Positions 45,240 through 54,407 are shown, numbered from the stretch's first letter. The stretch is DNA of 64,000 nucleotides from Aquitalea magnusonii (GCF_002217795.2 NZ_AP018823.1:4526001-4590000); one strand, 5' to 3'. The notes: generated by a model from the sequence alone, not told the origin. Program-made: numbers and translations.

Positions 45240-46205
45240 ATGAAGCGTACCGATTCAAGCACCCCGTCCTGGTCTGTACTGGCCTCGCTGCTATTGCACG
45301 GGGTAGTCGCCGCACTGATGTTATGGGCCGGCCTGGCCAGCAAGCAAGCTGCCCATGAAGTGCCGCTGGCGCTGGAACTGTGGAGCAGCCCGCCACCCGC
45401 ACCGGCGGTCATCACCGAACCCCAGCCGGCTGCCAAGCCAGTTGCCGTGCCGGAGCAAGCCCCGCCGGCCCCACCGCCGCAACCGCCTGCCGAGGTGAAT
45501 CTGGGGGCGAAGAAAAAGCCCGAACCCAAACCGCAGCACCTGGAAAAGCCCGCTGCCGAGCCGGTGAAAAAGCCGGCGCCGGTACACAAGCTGCTGCCGG
45601 AAAAACCAAAACCGGAGCCGGTCAAAACACCGCCAGCAAAAGCGCCGGAACCCGCGAAAAAGCAGGAAAAACCAGCCAAAGCGCTAGAAAAAGCCCCGGC
45701 CAAGCCTGCCCCGCCGGTTGTGGCAGAAAAGAAACCGGCCAAAGTGCCGCCAGCCACCACGCCGGGCAAGGGCAGCAAGCAGTCCAAAACCTATGACAAC
45801 CAAGCCGACGACTTGCTGTCGCAACTGGATGCGCCCAATACCGGTCACAAGGCCAATGCCCGCAGCACCCAGGCCGGCAGTGCCAATGGTGTGGCCGGTG
45901 GCGCGGTCAATGGTTCGGCGGCGGCCAAGGGCGGCTGGATCGACAAGGTCCAGGCCAAGATTACCCCGCTGGTGCAGATTCCACCGGAGCTGAACGGTAA
46001 TCCCGTGGCGCGGGTCCAGGTGACCTTGCTGCCTTCGCTGGAGGTCAATAAGGTGCAGCTGATTCGTTCCAGCGGCAGCAAGGCATATGATGATGCGGTA
46101 CAGCGCGCCATCTGGGAGGCACGTACCTTCCCCAGTCTGCCGCCCGGTGCCAGCTTCAACGATGGCTATCGCCAGTTCACGCTGGAATTCCGCCCGCGTC
46201 AGTAA
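45240..46205 (+). CDS. tolA: Tol-Pal system protein TolA
   Basis: 321-aa protein. One N-terminal membrane helix (SWSVLASLLLHGVVAALMLWAGLA) carries the SxxxH-like S...LLH pattern that contacts TolQR. A long Pro/Lys/Ala-rich periplasmic arm runs about 45-180. The C-terminal TolA/TonB-like domain (about 230-321) has IPPELNGNPVARVQVTLLPSLEVNKVQLIRSSGSKAYDDAVQRAIWEARTFPSLPPG. The arm is Pro-Lys type rather than the Ala-rich helix of E. coli. Start 3 bp after tolR. Confidence 0.9.
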   Translation: MKRTDSSTPSWSVLASLLLHGVVAALMLWAGLASKQAAHEVPLALELWSSPPPAPAVITEPQPAAKPVAVPEQAPPAPPPQPPAEVNLGAKKKPEPKPQHLEKPAAEPVKKPAPVHKLLPEKPKPEPVKTPPAKAPEPAKKQEKPAKALEKAPAKPAPPVVAEKKPAKVPPATTPGKGSKQSKTYDNQADDLLSQLDAPNTGHKANARSTQAGSANGVAGGAVNGSAAAKGGWIDKVQAKITPLVQIPPELNGNPVARVQVTLLPSLEVNKVQLIRSSGSKAYDDAVQRAIWEARTFPSLPPGASFNDGYRQFTLEFRPRQ

Positions 46206-46257
46206 AGCGGCCGGTGTGGACAGGTTTTTTCAGGAAATTTCGTTTCAGAGGGAACTC

Positions 46258-47556
46258 ATGCCGGACATTCGTACTCTGTTTAAGGCATTGCTAATGTTTG
46301 TCTTGCTGGCCGGTCGCGGTGCCTACGCGGAAATGACCATCGAGATTGTGGGTGGCGGTGCCAGCAAGCATGCCATTGCCGTGGTGCCGTTCAAGGATGA
46401 AACCACGCGCATGCGCGAGGCGCTCACTCCCATCATCCGCAGCGATCTGGAATTGTCCGGGGTGTTCCGCATGGTGGATGGCTCAGCCATAGCCAATGTG
46501 CCGGTAGAGCCTGCCGACATCCGCTATCCGCTGTGGCAGGCGGCTGCAGCGCAGTCCATCGCCATCGGCAAGGTGGAGGCGGTGGCTGGGGGACAAGTGA
46601 AAATCAGCTTCCGCCTGATGGACGTGGCGCAAAAAAAGCAGCTGACTTCCGGTGAGTTCACCGTGACGCCAGACCGTGGCCGTGAAGTGGCCCACACCAT
46701 TGCCGACATGATTTACCAGGCCATTACCGGGCAGAGGGGCATCTTCAATACCCGGGTGGTGTATGTGGTGAAGAATGGCCGCAATTACCAGTTGCAAGTG
46801 GGCTTGATCACCGATGTGGACAGCAACCGGGCGCAAACCATCCTGCGCTCCAAAGAGCCCATCATCTCGCCTAGTTGGAGTCCGGATGGCCGTTATCTGG
46901 CTTATGTCTCCTTCGAGAGCAAGAAGCCGGTGGTATGGGTGCAGGACTTGGCCACCGGCCAGCGCCGCGCGGTGGCCAATTTCAAAGGCAGTAACTCGGC
47001 CCCGGCCTGGAGCCCGGATGGCAGCAAGCTGGCGGTGGTGCTGACCACCACCGGCAATTCGCAGATTTATCTGGTGAATACGCTGGGCAGTGCGCCACGC
47101 CGTCTCAGCTATAGCGATGCGATTGATACCGAGCCGACCTTTACGCCGGACGGCAGCCAGATTTATTTCGTGTCCGACCGTACCGGCGGGCCACAAATTT
47201 ATCGCATGGCTGTCAGCGGCGGGCAGGCCCAGCGCGTTACATGGCAAGGTAACTACAATGTTTCGCCACGCGTATCGCCGGATGGTCGCACCCTGACCTT
47301 CATCCGGCGCGAGGCGGGGCGCTTCCGAGTGATGGCACAAGACCTCACCACCGGTGATGTCCGTGCGCTGTCGGAAAGTGGTTATAACGAACGACCCAGT
47401 TTCGCCCCCAATGGCCGCATGGTGCTGTATGCCAGCGAGTCCGGCGGCAAGAGTGTGCTGTATGCCACCACGCTGGATGGCAGCAGCAAGGTAAGACTGG
47501 CAGTGATTAATGGCGAAGTGCAGGACCCGTCTTGGGGCCCTTTCAACAATCCGTAA
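46258..47556 (+). CDS. tolB: Tol-Pal system beta-propeller protein TolB
   Basis: 432-aa periplasmic protein with signal peptide (LFKALLMFVLLAGRGAYA). The N-terminal alpha/beta domain (AIAVVPFKDETTRMREALTPIIRSDLELSGVFRMVD) is followed by a six-bladed propeller with repeats such as SPSWSPDGRYLAYVSFES, APAWSPDGSKLAVVL, EPTFTPDGSQIYFVSDRTGGPQIYRM and SPRVSPDGRTLTFI. It binds Pal and TolA. Start 46258 with AGAGGGA about 6 nt upstream; the longer frame from 46087 overlaps tolA and is rejected. Confidence 0.95.
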   Translation: MPDIRTLFKALLMFVLLAGRGAYAEMTIEIVGGGASKHAIAVVPFKDETTRMREALTPIIRSDLELSGVFRMVDGSAIANVPVEPADIRYPLWQAAAAQSIAIGKVEAVAGGQVKISFRLMDVAQKKQLTSGEFTVTPDRGREVAHTIADMIYQAITGQRGIFNTRVVYVVKNGRNYQLQVGLITDVDSNRAQTILRSKEPIISPSWSPDGRYLAYVSFESKKPVVWVQDLATGQRRAVANFKGSNSAPAWSPDGSKLAVVLTTTGNSQIYLVNTLGSAPRRLSYSDAIDTEPTFTPDGSQIYFVSDRTGGPQIYRMAVSGGQAQRVTWQGNYNVSPRVSPDGRTLTFIRREAGRFRVMAQDLTTGDVRALSESGYNERPSFAPNGRMVLYASESGGKSVLYATTLDGSSKVRLAVINGEVQDPSWGPFNNP

Positions 47557-47590
47557 TGATGTAGTGCATTCAAATCCAAGGAGCGAAGGC

Positions 47591-48121
47591 ATGAACTGGA
47601 AACAACTCGTACTCGGCACCGCCACGGTTACTCTGCTGGCGGCCTGCGCCAGCACCAAGCCGGCAGCCGTTACCAGCAATACCGCCCCGGCCGCCACCGC
47701 CAATCAGGGCGTGGCTCCGGCTGATACTGGCAGCAGCAATCAGGGCCAGCTGAATGCCGACCCGCTGCACGACCCCAACAGCCCGCTGTCCAAGCGCAGC
47801 GTGTACTTTGACTTTGACTCTTCCACCGTCAAGGGCAGCGACAAGCCCACCGTGGAAGCCCATGCCGGCTATCTGAAGGATCATGCTGACCGCAAGGTGA
47901 TCATCCAGGGCAATACCGATGCGCGTGGCAGCCGCGAATACAACCTGGGCCTGGGTCAGCGCCGTGCCGAGAGCGTGAAGCGCTCGCTGGAAGTGCTGGG
48001 CGTGAAGGACAGCCAGGTGGAAGCCGTCAGCCTGGGCAAGGAAAAGCCGAAGGCTACCGGCAATACCGAGGCTGATTACGCCGAGAACCGCCGCGCCGAC
48101 ATTCTGTACAACGGCGAGTAA
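47591..48121 (+). CDS. pal: Peptidoglycan-associated lipoprotein
   Basis: 176-aa outer-membrane lipoprotein: MNWKQLVLGTATVTLLAAC with lipobox LAAC. A flexible Ala/Asn/Thr linker (about 20-60) precedes the OmpA-like peptidoglycan-binding domain: SVYFDFDSSTVKGSDKPTVEAHAGYL, VIIQGNTDARGSREYNLGLGQRRAESVKRSLEVLGV, and ENRRADILY. AAGGAGCGAAGGC precedes the ATG. It anchors the outer membrane to the wall and binds TolB. Confidence 0.96.
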   Translation: MNWKQLVLGTATVTLLAACASTKPAAVTSNTAPAATANQGVAPADTGSSNQGQLNADPLHDPNSPLSKRSVYFDFDSSTVKGSDKPTVEAHAGYLKDHADRKVIIQGNTDARGSREYNLGLGQRRAESVKRSLEVLGVKDSQVEAVSLGKEKPKATGNTEADYAENRRADILYNGE

Positions 48122-48128
48122 AGCTGCT

Positions 48129-48158
48129 TGCGGATACGCGCAACCGGGCGTATCCGCA
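48129..48158. other. Perfect 11-bp hairpin between pal and cpoB
   Basis: TGCGGATACGC (48129-48139), 8-nt loop, GCGTATCCGCA (48148-48158), 8 nt after the pal stop. It lacks a T tract, so it may stabilise the pal transcript 3' end or attenuate read-through into cpoB. Confidence 0.6.
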
Positions 48159-48254
48159 TCACGCACAAAATCAGGCCGGGCATCTAGCCAGAAATCCACT
48201 TCGGGCTGCTATGATGTCCGGCCAACCTGTATGCAACGGACCGAGAACCGCCCC

Positions 48255-49010
48255 ATGAAACGCCTTGCCCTCAGCGCGGCGCTGCTGCTTACCCTGTCTG
48301 CCTGCGCCACCACCAGCGATATCGAAGCCACCCGCTATCAGATTGACCAGGTCAATCGTCAGGCCAATGCCCGCCTCACCGAAGTGGAAAGCAAGCTGTC
48401 CAACGAGAAGCTGCTGGAAATGGTCAATCAGGTGGAAAGCCTGAAGGCCGAAGTGGCCAAGCTGCGCGGCGAAGTGGAAGTGGCCAACTACAATCTGCAA
48501 ACCACGCAGAAGCGGCAAAACGATTTGTATAACGATCTGGATGGCCGCCTGAGCCATCTGGAGAGCGCCGGCAAGGAAGCCGCCGCCCAGCAAGCGGCCA
48601 GCCAGCCTGCAGCCAGTCAGCCCGCCGCTGCGACCGATACCCAGACCAGCCCGGACTACGACAAGGCGCTCAACCTGCTGCGCGCGCGCGACTTTCCCAA
48701 GGCCACCGCCGCACTCAGCCTGTACATCCAGCAGAACCCCAACGCACCGCAGGCAGTGGACGCCCTCTACTGGCTGGGTGTAGCCCATACCGCGCAGCGC
48801 CAGTACGATGCCGCCATTGAAATACACCGTCGTTTTGCCGAGCAATACCCGGACAATCCCAAAGCACCGGATGCACTGCGCAATGTGGCCAACTGCCAGC
48901 GCGACCTGGGGCAGGTGGATATTGCCAAGGCCACGCTCAAGCGCCTGATCAAGTTGTATCCGTCCAGCTCCGCCGCCCAGAAGGCGCGTGAGCAACTCTC
49001 CAAGATGTAA
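48255..49010 (+). CDS. cpoB: Cell division coordinator CpoB (YbgF)
   Basis: 251-aa envelope protein. Signal MKRLALSAALLLTLSACATT contains a lipobox (LSAC), so it may be a lipoprotein, whereas E. coli CpoB is soluble periplasmic. A coiled-coil (about 25-105: IEATRYQIDQVNRQANARLTEVESKLSNEKLLEMVNQVES) mediates trimerisation and TolA contact. A Gln/Ala/Ser/Pro linker follows. The C-terminal TPR domain (about 135-250) has YDKALNLLRARDFPKATAALSLYIQQNPN, DALYWLGVAHTAQRQYDAAIEIHRRFAEQYPDNPKAPDAL. Last gene of the Tol-Pal cluster; ATG 48255 gives the signal peptide start. Confidence 0.92.
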   Translation: MKRLALSAALLLTLSACATTSDIEATRYQIDQVNRQANARLTEVESKLSNEKLLEMVNQVESLKAEVAKLRGEVEVANYNLQTTQKRQNDLYNDLDGRLSHLESAGKEAAAQQAASQPAASQPAAATDTQTSPDYDKALNLLRARDFPKATAALSLYIQQNPNAPQAVDALYWLGVAHTAQRQYDAAIEIHRRFAEQYPDNPKAPDALRNVANCQRDLGQVDIAKATLKRLIKLYPSSSAAQKAREQLSKM

Positions 49011-49017
49011 GCCTTTA

Positions 49018-49049
49018 CCGCCCGGCCAGCTCTTGTGCTGGCCGGGCGG
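49018..49049. terminator. Strong 13-bp hairpin after cpoB
   Basis: CCGCCCGGCCAGC, TCTTGT loop, GCTGGCCGGGCGG: perfect 13-bp stem starting 8 nt past cpoB, without a T tract. It sits 12 nt before the next gene start. Confidence 0.6.
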
Positions 49050-49061
49050 CTGCGCCTGCCC

Positions 49062-49883
49062 ATGATGCTACCCGCTCCCGTCGAACTGGCCAGCTTTGGC
49101 TGGCTGGCCATTGCCCTGTTATTGCAGTGCCTGGGCCTGCCGCGCTCCTCCATGCTGGCTGGCCTGGGGGCGATTGGCCTGGCGCTGTTGTGCGGGCTGC
49201 TGCAACCGCTGGGCCTGCTGGCACTGGCGGTGGCCGGCAGCTTGAGCTATGTGGTTTACCGTTTTCCGCGCCCGGAATGGCGGGTGCTGTGGCTGGCCTT
49301 ATTGCTGGCCTTGGCCCTGCATGCGCTGCCCGGTTTTGACAATCCGCTGCTGTGGCAGGGGCGGGCAACGCCGGACAGCCAGGTGTACCGGCTGTTGTGG
49401 AGCTTCGACAAGGGAGTGGCCGGCTGGCTGTTGCTGCTGGGCCTGCATGATGCCCCCCACCGTGGCCGGGCCTGGGGCGGTGCCGTGGCGGCAGTCGGCC
49501 TGTTGTTACTGATGTTGGTACTGGCGTTGGCGCAGGAAAGCGGCATGATTACCTATGCGCCCAAGCTGCCGGCCTGGCTGCTGCCCTGGCTGTTTGCCAA
49601 CTTCTTTTTGACTGCGCTGCCGGAAGAGGCCCTGTTTCGCCATGGCCTGCAGCGCTGGCTGGAAAACCGGGTGGAGCCCCTGCCTGCGCTGATTGCTGCC
49701 TCGCTGCTGTTTGGTGCCGCCCATGTGGCCGGTGGCTGGGGCTGGGTGGGCCTGGCCACGCTGGCCGGGCTGGGATATGGCCTGGTGTATGCCGCCACCC
49801 GGCAGGTGGCGCTGGCCGCACTGGCGCACCTGGCCTTCAATACCGCGCACTTGCTGCTGTTTACCTATCCGCGTCCGGGCTGA
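49062..49883 (+). CDS. CPBP family intramembrane glutamic endopeptidase
   Basis: 273-aa membrane protein with about eight hydrophobic segments. The CPBP (ABI/Rce1-like) catalytic motifs are in the C-terminal half: EExxxR in LPEEALFRHGLQRW, FxxxH in LFGAAHVAGGWGW, and HxxxN in AHLAFNTAHLLLF. These proteins cleave membrane substrates or bacteriocins; the target here is unknown. Start ATG 49062; an in-frame GTG at 49035 lies inside the hairpin and is disfavoured. Confidence 0.85.
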   Translation: MMLPAPVELASFGWLAIALLLQCLGLPRSSMLAGLGAIGLALLCGLLQPLGLLALAVAGSLSYVVYRFPRPEWRVLWLALLLALALHALPGFDNPLLWQGRATPDSQVYRLLWSFDKGVAGWLLLLGLHDAPHRGRAWGGAVAAVGLLLLMLVLALAQESGMITYAPKLPAWLLPWLFANFFLTALPEEALFRHGLQRWLENRVEPLPALIAASLLFGAAHVAGGWGWVGLATLAGLGYGLVYAATRQVALAALAHLAFNTAHLLLFTYPRPG

Positions 49884-49901
49884 GCCAGAGACAGCACTTG
49901 C

Positions 49902-49920
49902 GACAGTTGGTGCAACTGTC
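49902..49920 (+). terminator. Hairpin after the CPBP protease gene
   Basis: GACAGTTG-GTG-CAACTGTC, a perfect 8-bp stem followed by TTGATATCAA (itself a 10-bp palindrome) and an A-rich tract; terminator function plausible only. Confidence 0.4.
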
Positions 49921-49948
49921 TTGATATCAAAATAAAAAACCATTCCGG

Positions 49949-49972
49949 CCCCCCCCGGCTCTCAGGTAAAAT
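49949..49972 (+). promoter_or_regulatory. C8 tract and -10-like TAAAAT upstream of purE
   Basis: Eight C residues (49949-49956) lie 10 bp upstream of TAAAAT (49967-49972), a likely -10 about 30 bp before the purE ATG. The -35 is poor. The tract would sit in the promoter spacer. Confidence 0.4.
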
Positions 49973-50004
49973 CACGTCTTTATTCCTCCCTGAGCTTCAC
50001 CGCC

Positions 50005-50493
50005 ATGATTGAAGTCGGCATCGTGATGGGTAGCAATAGCGACTGGGAAGTCATGCAGAACGCCGCGCGCGTGCTGAAAGACTTCGGTGTCGCTTTCGAA
50101 ACCCGCGTCGTCTCCGCCCACCGTACCCCGGATTTGTTGTTCCAATACGCTGAAACCGCCGCCGAGCGCGGTCTGAAAGCCATCATCGCTGGTGCCGGCG
50201 GTGCTGCCCACCTGCCGGGCATGCTGGCTGCCAAGACCCACGTGCCGGTGCTGGGCGTGCCGGTGCCGTCCAAATACCTGCGCGGCGAAGACTCGCTGCT
50301 GTCCATCGTGCAAATGCCCAAGGGCATCCCGGTGGCCACCTTTGCCATTGGTGAAGCCGGTGCCGCCAATGCCGCGCTGTTTGCCGTGGCCATGCTGGCC
50401 AATGCCGTGCCGGAACTGGCCGAGAAACTGATTGCCTTCCGCAAGCGCCAGGAAGAAACCGTGCTGGGCATGACCTTGCCGGAGGTGGAATAA
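50005..50493 (+). CDS. purE: N5-carboxyaminoimidazole ribonucleotide mutase
   Basis: 162-aa class I PurE converting N5-CAIR to CAIR in purine synthesis. Motifs: [66 protein letters not shown], and [30 protein letters not shown]. Its stop is immediately followed by the purK ATG, so the pair is translationally linked. Confidence 0.97.
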   Translation: MIEVGIVMGSNSDWEVMQNAARVLKDFGVAFETRVVSAHRTPDLLFQYAETAAERGLKAIIAGAGGAAHLPGMLAAKTHVPVLGVPVPSKYLRGEDSLLSIVQMPKGIPVATFAIGEAGAANAALFAVAMLANAVPELAEKLIAFRKRQEETVLGMTLPEVE

Positions 50494-51624
50494 ATGGCGG
50501 CCATCCTGCCACCGTCCATGCTGGGCATTCTCGGCGGCGGCCAGTTGGGCCGCATGTTTGCCGTGGCTGCCAAGACCATGGGCTACCGCGTGACCGTGCT
50601 GGACCCGGACAGCAATGCCCCGGCCGCCCAGTTCGCCGACGTGCATCTGTGCGCCCCGTTCAACGACGCCGCTGCACTCAAGACGCTGGCGCAGACCTGT
50701 GCCGCCGTCACCACCGAGTTTGAAAACGTCAACGCCGATGCCATGCGCGAACTGGCCCGCACCACCCGTGTATCGCCGTCCGGCGATTGCGTGGCCATCG
50801 CCCAGGACCGCATTGCCGAAAAAGCCTGGATCAACAAGGCCGGTCTGCCGACTGCGCCCTATCTGGCCATTGAAAGCGTGGAAGACATCCAGGTCGACCT
50901 CACGCCCTACCTGCCCGGCATCCTGAAAACCGCGCGTCTGGGTTACGACGGCAAGGGGCAGGTACGGGTCAGCACCCCGGACGAAGCCCGCGCCGCCTAT
51001 GCCAACCTGGGTGGTCAGGCCTGCGTGCTGGAAAAAATGCTGGACCTGAAGCTGGAAGTATCGGCCATTGTCACCCGCGTCAGCGCAGCGCAAATGGCGG
51101 TGTTTCCGGTCGCGGAAAACAGCCACAAGAACGGTATTCTGGACGTGTCCATTGTCCCGGCACGCATTGCCCCGGCGCTGGCGGCATCCGCCCAGCAAAT
51201 GGCGCAAAGCCTGGCTGAAGCGCTGGATTACGTTGGCGTGCTGGCGGTGGAGTTCTTCGTGCTGGCCGACGACAGCCTGGTGGTGAATGAAATCGCCCCG
51301 CGCCCGCACAACTCCGGCCACTACACCCTGACTGCCTGCCTGACCGACCAGTTCCAGCAGCAAGTGCGCGCCATGTGCGGCCTGCTGCCGGGCCGCACCG
51401 ACCTGCTCAGCCCGGTGGTGATGGTGAACCTGCTGGGAGATGTCTGGAAGGAAGACGGCCGTGAACCCAATTGGGACGTATTGGCCGAGGCCCCCAATGC
51501 CCAGTTGCACCTGTACGGCAAGAAGCAGGCGCGGCCGGGTCGCAAGATGGGCCACTTCAACGTGATGGCCGCCACTGCCGACGAGGCACTGGAGCAGGCC
51601 GAGGCGTTGAAGGATACGCTGTAA
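50494..51624 (+). CDS. purK: 5-(carboxyamino)imidazole ribonucleotide synthase
   Basis: 376-aa ATP-grasp enzyme that makes N5-CAIR from AIR, bicarbonate and ATP for PurE. N-terminal GILGGGQLGRMFAVAAKTMGYRVTVLDP, ATP-grasp ARLGYDGKGQVRV, VLEKMLDLKLEVSAIVTRV, VAVEFFVLADDSLVVNEIAPRPHNSGHYT, and C-terminal HLYGKKQARPGRKMGHFNV. Start directly after purE stop. Confidence 0.97.
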   Translation: MAAILPPSMLGILGGGQLGRMFAVAAKTMGYRVTVLDPDSNAPAAQFADVHLCAPFNDAAALKTLAQTCAAVTTEFENVNADAMRELARTTRVSPSGDCVAIAQDRIAEKAWINKAGLPTAPYLAIESVEDIQVDLTPYLPGILKTARLGYDGKGQVRVSTPDEARAAYANLGGQACVLEKMLDLKLEVSAIVTRVSAAQMAVFPVAENSHKNGILDVSIVPARIAPALAASAQQMAQSLAEALDYVGVLAVEFFVLADDSLVVNEIAPRPHNSGHYTLTACLTDQFQQQVRAMCGLLPGRTDLLSPVVMVNLLGDVWKEDGREPNWDVLAEAPNAQLHLYGKKQARPGRKMGHFNVMAATADEALEQAEALKDTL

Positions 51625-51735
51625 GCCATTCCGGCTCTGCCAACTGACAAGCGGTTGGCTGCGGAGCCCACCCGTTTTCAAAATCGCCAGCCCGCCCACA
51701 AGGCAGGCCGGCCCAGCCTTTAGCAAGGACGTGTC

Positions 51736-52617
51736 ATGAGCGGACTCAACACCACCAATCTGAAAAGCCTGAAGAAAATCTACTCCGGCAAGGTACGCGA
51801 TCTGTACGAGATCGACGACAAGCGCATGCTGATGATCGCCACCGACCGTCTGTCCGCCTTTGACGTGATTCTGGATGATCCGATTCCGGCCAAGGGCCAG
51901 ATCCTCACTGCCATTTCCAACTTCTGGTTTGAAACCCTGAAGGATGTGGTACCCAACCACCTGACCGGTGACAAGCCGGAAGACGTGGTGTCCGCCGAAG
52001 ACCTGCCGCAAGTGGTAGGCCGTGCCGTGGTGGCCAAGCGCCTGAAAGCGGTGCCGATCGAAGCCGTGGTGCGTGGTTATCTGGCTGGTTCCGGCTGGAA
52101 GGAATACCAGAAGTCCGGCACCGTGTGCGGCATTGCACTGCCGGCCGGCCTGCAGGAATCCAGCAAGCTGCCCGAACCCATCTTCACCCCGTCCACCAAG
52201 GCGGCCGTGGGCGATCACGACGAAAACATCAGCTACGAGCAGTGTGTGGGCATCGTTGGTGCCGAGCTGGCTGCCAAGGTGCGTGACACCGCCATCCTGC
52301 TGTACAAGACGGCTGCCGAATTCGCCGCCAAGCGCGGCATCATCATCTGCGACACCAAGTTCGAGTTCGGTCTGGATGAAGACGGCACCCTGGTGCTGAT
52401 GGACGAAGCGCTGACCCCGGATTCCAGCCGTTTCTGGCCCGCCGACAGCTACGCTGCCGGTAGCAATCCGCCGTCCTTCGACAAGCAGTTCGTGCGTGAC
52501 TGGCTGGAAGCCTCCGGCTGGAACAAGCAGGCGCCGGCCCCGGCAGTTCCGCTGGACGTGCGCGAAAAAACCGCGGCCAAATACCGCGAGGCACTGGAAC
52601 GCCTGACCGGCAACTAA
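51736..52617 (+). CDS. purC: SAICAR synthase
   Basis: 293-aa phosphoribosylaminoimidazole-succinocarboxamide synthase, which condenses CAIR with aspartate. [31 protein letters not shown] at the N-terminus, [22 protein letters not shown], and the catalytic region [44 protein letters not shown]. It belongs to the longer form (about 290 aa) common in betaproteobacteria and fungi. RBS AAGGA 7 nt before ATG. It is 111 bp after purK and probably in the same pathway operon. Confidence 0.97.
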   Translation: MSGLNTTNLKSLKKIYSGKVRDLYEIDDKRMLMIATDRLSAFDVILDDPIPAKGQILTAISNFWFETLKDVVPNHLTGDKPEDVVSAEDLPQVVGRAVVAKRLKAVPIEAVVRGYLAGSGWKEYQKSGTVCGIALPAGLQESSKLPEPIFTPSTKAAVGDHDENISYEQCVGIVGAELAAKVRDTAILLYKTAAEFAAKRGIIICDTKFEFGLDEDGTLVLMDEALTPDSSRFWPADSYAAGSNPPSFDKQFVRDWLEASGWNKQAPAPAVPLDVREKTAAKYREALERLTGN

Positions 52618-52645
52618 GCCACCGCGCGCAGCACAGCAAGACCCG

Positions 52646-52670
52646 ACGCCCGGCCTGTCCGGGCGTTGTT
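52646..52670 (+). terminator. Terminator after purC
   Basis: ACGCCCGG, 5-nt loop, CCGGGCGT, then TGTTA. Eight-bp GC stem with a weak T tract, 29 nt past the stop. Confidence 0.65.
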
Positions 52671-52750
52671 ACATCCGGAGTGGCGCTTGAGTGTGGCATG
52701 GCGCAACGCTTACACTGCCTGTCTGCCGCCATTGTCGAAGGATGTGCCTC

Positions 52751-53332
52751 ATGACCACCTTGCAAGCCGTGCTGGTCACGCCGCGTTTGCACTTGCTGCC
52801 ACCCCATACCGGGCTGGCCCGCGCCATGCTGGATTATCAGGTAGCCAACCGCCAGCACTTTGCCCCGTGGGACCCCAAGCCCGGTGACATGTTCTTTACC
52901 GAGCTGTACTGGACCATGCAGTTGCGCCAGCAGGCGCTGGGCTGGGAGCAGGGCGTGTGTGCGCGCTATTTGCTCACCCTGCCGGAAGAGCCGCAGCGCA
53001 TTGTCGGGACAGTGAGCCTGAGCAATATCGTGCGCGGGGTGTTTCAGGCGGCACATCTGGGTTATGGCATCGACCACACCCTGCAAGGGCAGGGGCTGAT
53101 GCATGAGGCGGTCAGCGAGATCATCCGCTTTGCCTTTGACGACTTGCGCCTGCATCGCCTGCAAGCCAATTACCAGCCGCACAACCAGCGCAGTGCCGCC
53201 CTGTTGCAGCGCCTGGGTTTTGTCGAGGAAGGCCTGGCGCGCGATTACCTGTATATCAACGGCGCATGGCGCGACCATGTGCTCACCTCGCTGAGCAATG
53301 CGCAGTTCGACCCGGCGCGGATGCTGGCCTGA
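52751..53332 (+). CDS. GNAT N-acetyltransferase, RimJ-like
   Basis: 193-aa acetyltransferase of the RimJ/RimL group. LQAVLVTPRLHLLPPHTGLARAMLDY at the N-terminus, IVGTVSLSNIVRGVFQAAHLGYGIDHTLQGQGLMHEAVSEIIRFAFDDLRLHRLQANYQPHNQRSAALLQRLGFVEEGLARDYLYINGAWRDHVL. The QGQGLM segment is the acetyl-CoA pyrophosphate loop; HRLQANYQPHN-x-RS is typical of the ribosomal-protein acetyltransferases. Start ATG 52751 has GAAGGA about 8 nt upstream. The actual substrate (S5 alanine or another protein) is inferred from the family. Confidence 0.85.
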   Translation: MTTLQAVLVTPRLHLLPPHTGLARAMLDYQVANRQHFAPWDPKPGDMFFTELYWTMQLRQQALGWEQGVCARYLLTLPEEPQRIVGTVSLSNIVRGVFQAAHLGYGIDHTLQGQGLMHEAVSEIIRFAFDDLRLHRLQANYQPHNQRSAALLQRLGFVEEGLARDYLYINGAWRDHVLTSLSNAQFDPARMLA

Positions 53333-53462
53333 TTGCAGCATTGCGGTTGTCATGTCCTGCCGATTCGTGTTTTCTTAAGCCATGCCTGCGCCTGCGCAGC
53401 CTGATAACGACAGTTGCGTCCCCGGCCTTGCCGGCAAGCGTACCACCGGCAACGAGGAAAAC

Positions 53463-54407
53463 ATGGAGCACTTCACTTTGCAGGTGGCCGATGGTCACCG
53501 CATTCATGGCTGCAGCTGGCAGCCGCCGGCAGGCGTGGCGGTACGTGCCGCACTGCTGATCTGCCACGGCATGAGCGAGCATGCCGCCCGTTACCAGCCG
53601 CTGGCCCAGCAACTGGCGCAACACGGCATTGCGGTCTACGCCCACGACCATCGCGGCCATGGCCCGCACGCTGCCCGTCATGGCTGGTTTTCCGCCGAGG
53701 ATGGCTGGAACAAGGTGGTGGCGGATGTGGAGTGTGTCCGCGAGCACGTGGCCAGCCAGCATCCCGCGGTACCGCTCATCCTGCTGGGTCACAGCATGGG
53801 CTCCTTCATCGCCCGGCATTATTTTTTGCAATATGGTGCCAAGCTTGATGGGCTGGTGTTGTCGGCCACCGGCTACCGGCAGCGCCCGCTGGCCTGGCTG
53901 CTGCGCCAGTTGGCCCGGCTGGCGGGCCGGCTGGGCGGGGACGATGCGCCATCCGGTTTCATGGCCCGGCTGATTTTTGGCAGCTTCAATCTGGGCTTTT
54001 TCCCGGCCCGCACCAAGGCAGACTGGTTATCGCGCGATCCGGCGCAAGTGGATGCCTATCTGGCTGATCCACTCTGCGGTTTCGACCCCACCCCCGGACT
54101 GTGGGCGGACTTGTTTGGCGGCATCATCGCGCTGGAGAGGGGCGAGGCCAGGGCCGGCGATAATCTGCCACGGCATTGCCCTGTCTACCTGCTGGCGGGC
54201 AGCCGCGACCCGGTCAGCCTGGGACGCCTGGCGCTGGGCCAGCTGGAAATCCGCTATCGGGAGGCCGGCCTGCTCAATGTCAGCAGCAAGGTTTACCCCG
54301 GCGGGCGGCATGAGATGTTCAACGAAACCAATCGGGATGAAGTGGTGACCGACCTGCTGCAATGTCTGGATGCGGCCATTCAGGCGGCAACGCGACGGCG
54401 CACCTAG
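53463..54407 (+). CDS. Alpha/beta hydrolase, monoacylglycerol lipase-like
   Basis: 314-aa serine hydrolase of the Hydrolase_4 group. Oxyanion HG in LLICHGMSEHAARYQPLAQQLA, HDHRGHGPHAARHGWF, nucleophile elbow LLGHSMGSFIARHY, Asp in LLAGSRDPVSLG, and His in YPGGRHEMFNE complete the triad. No signal peptide. GAGGAAAAC precedes the ATG at 53463; the longer frame from 53382 is less likely. It overlaps the convergent DUF1294 gene by 4 bp. Confidence 0.88.
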   Translation: MEHFTLQVADGHRIHGCSWQPPAGVAVRAALLICHGMSEHAARYQPLAQQLAQHGIAVYAHDHRGHGPHAARHGWFSAEDGWNKVVADVECVREHVASQHPAVPLILLGHSMGSFIARHYFLQYGAKLDGLVLSATGYRQRPLAWLLRQLARLAGRLGGDDAPSGFMARLIFGSFNLGFFPARTKADWLSRDPAQVDAYLADPLCGFDPTPGLWADLFGGIIALERGEARAGDNLPRHCPVYLLAGSRDPVSLGRLALGQLEIRYREAGLLNVSSKVYPGGRHEMFNETNRDEVVTDLLQCLDAAIQAATRRRT

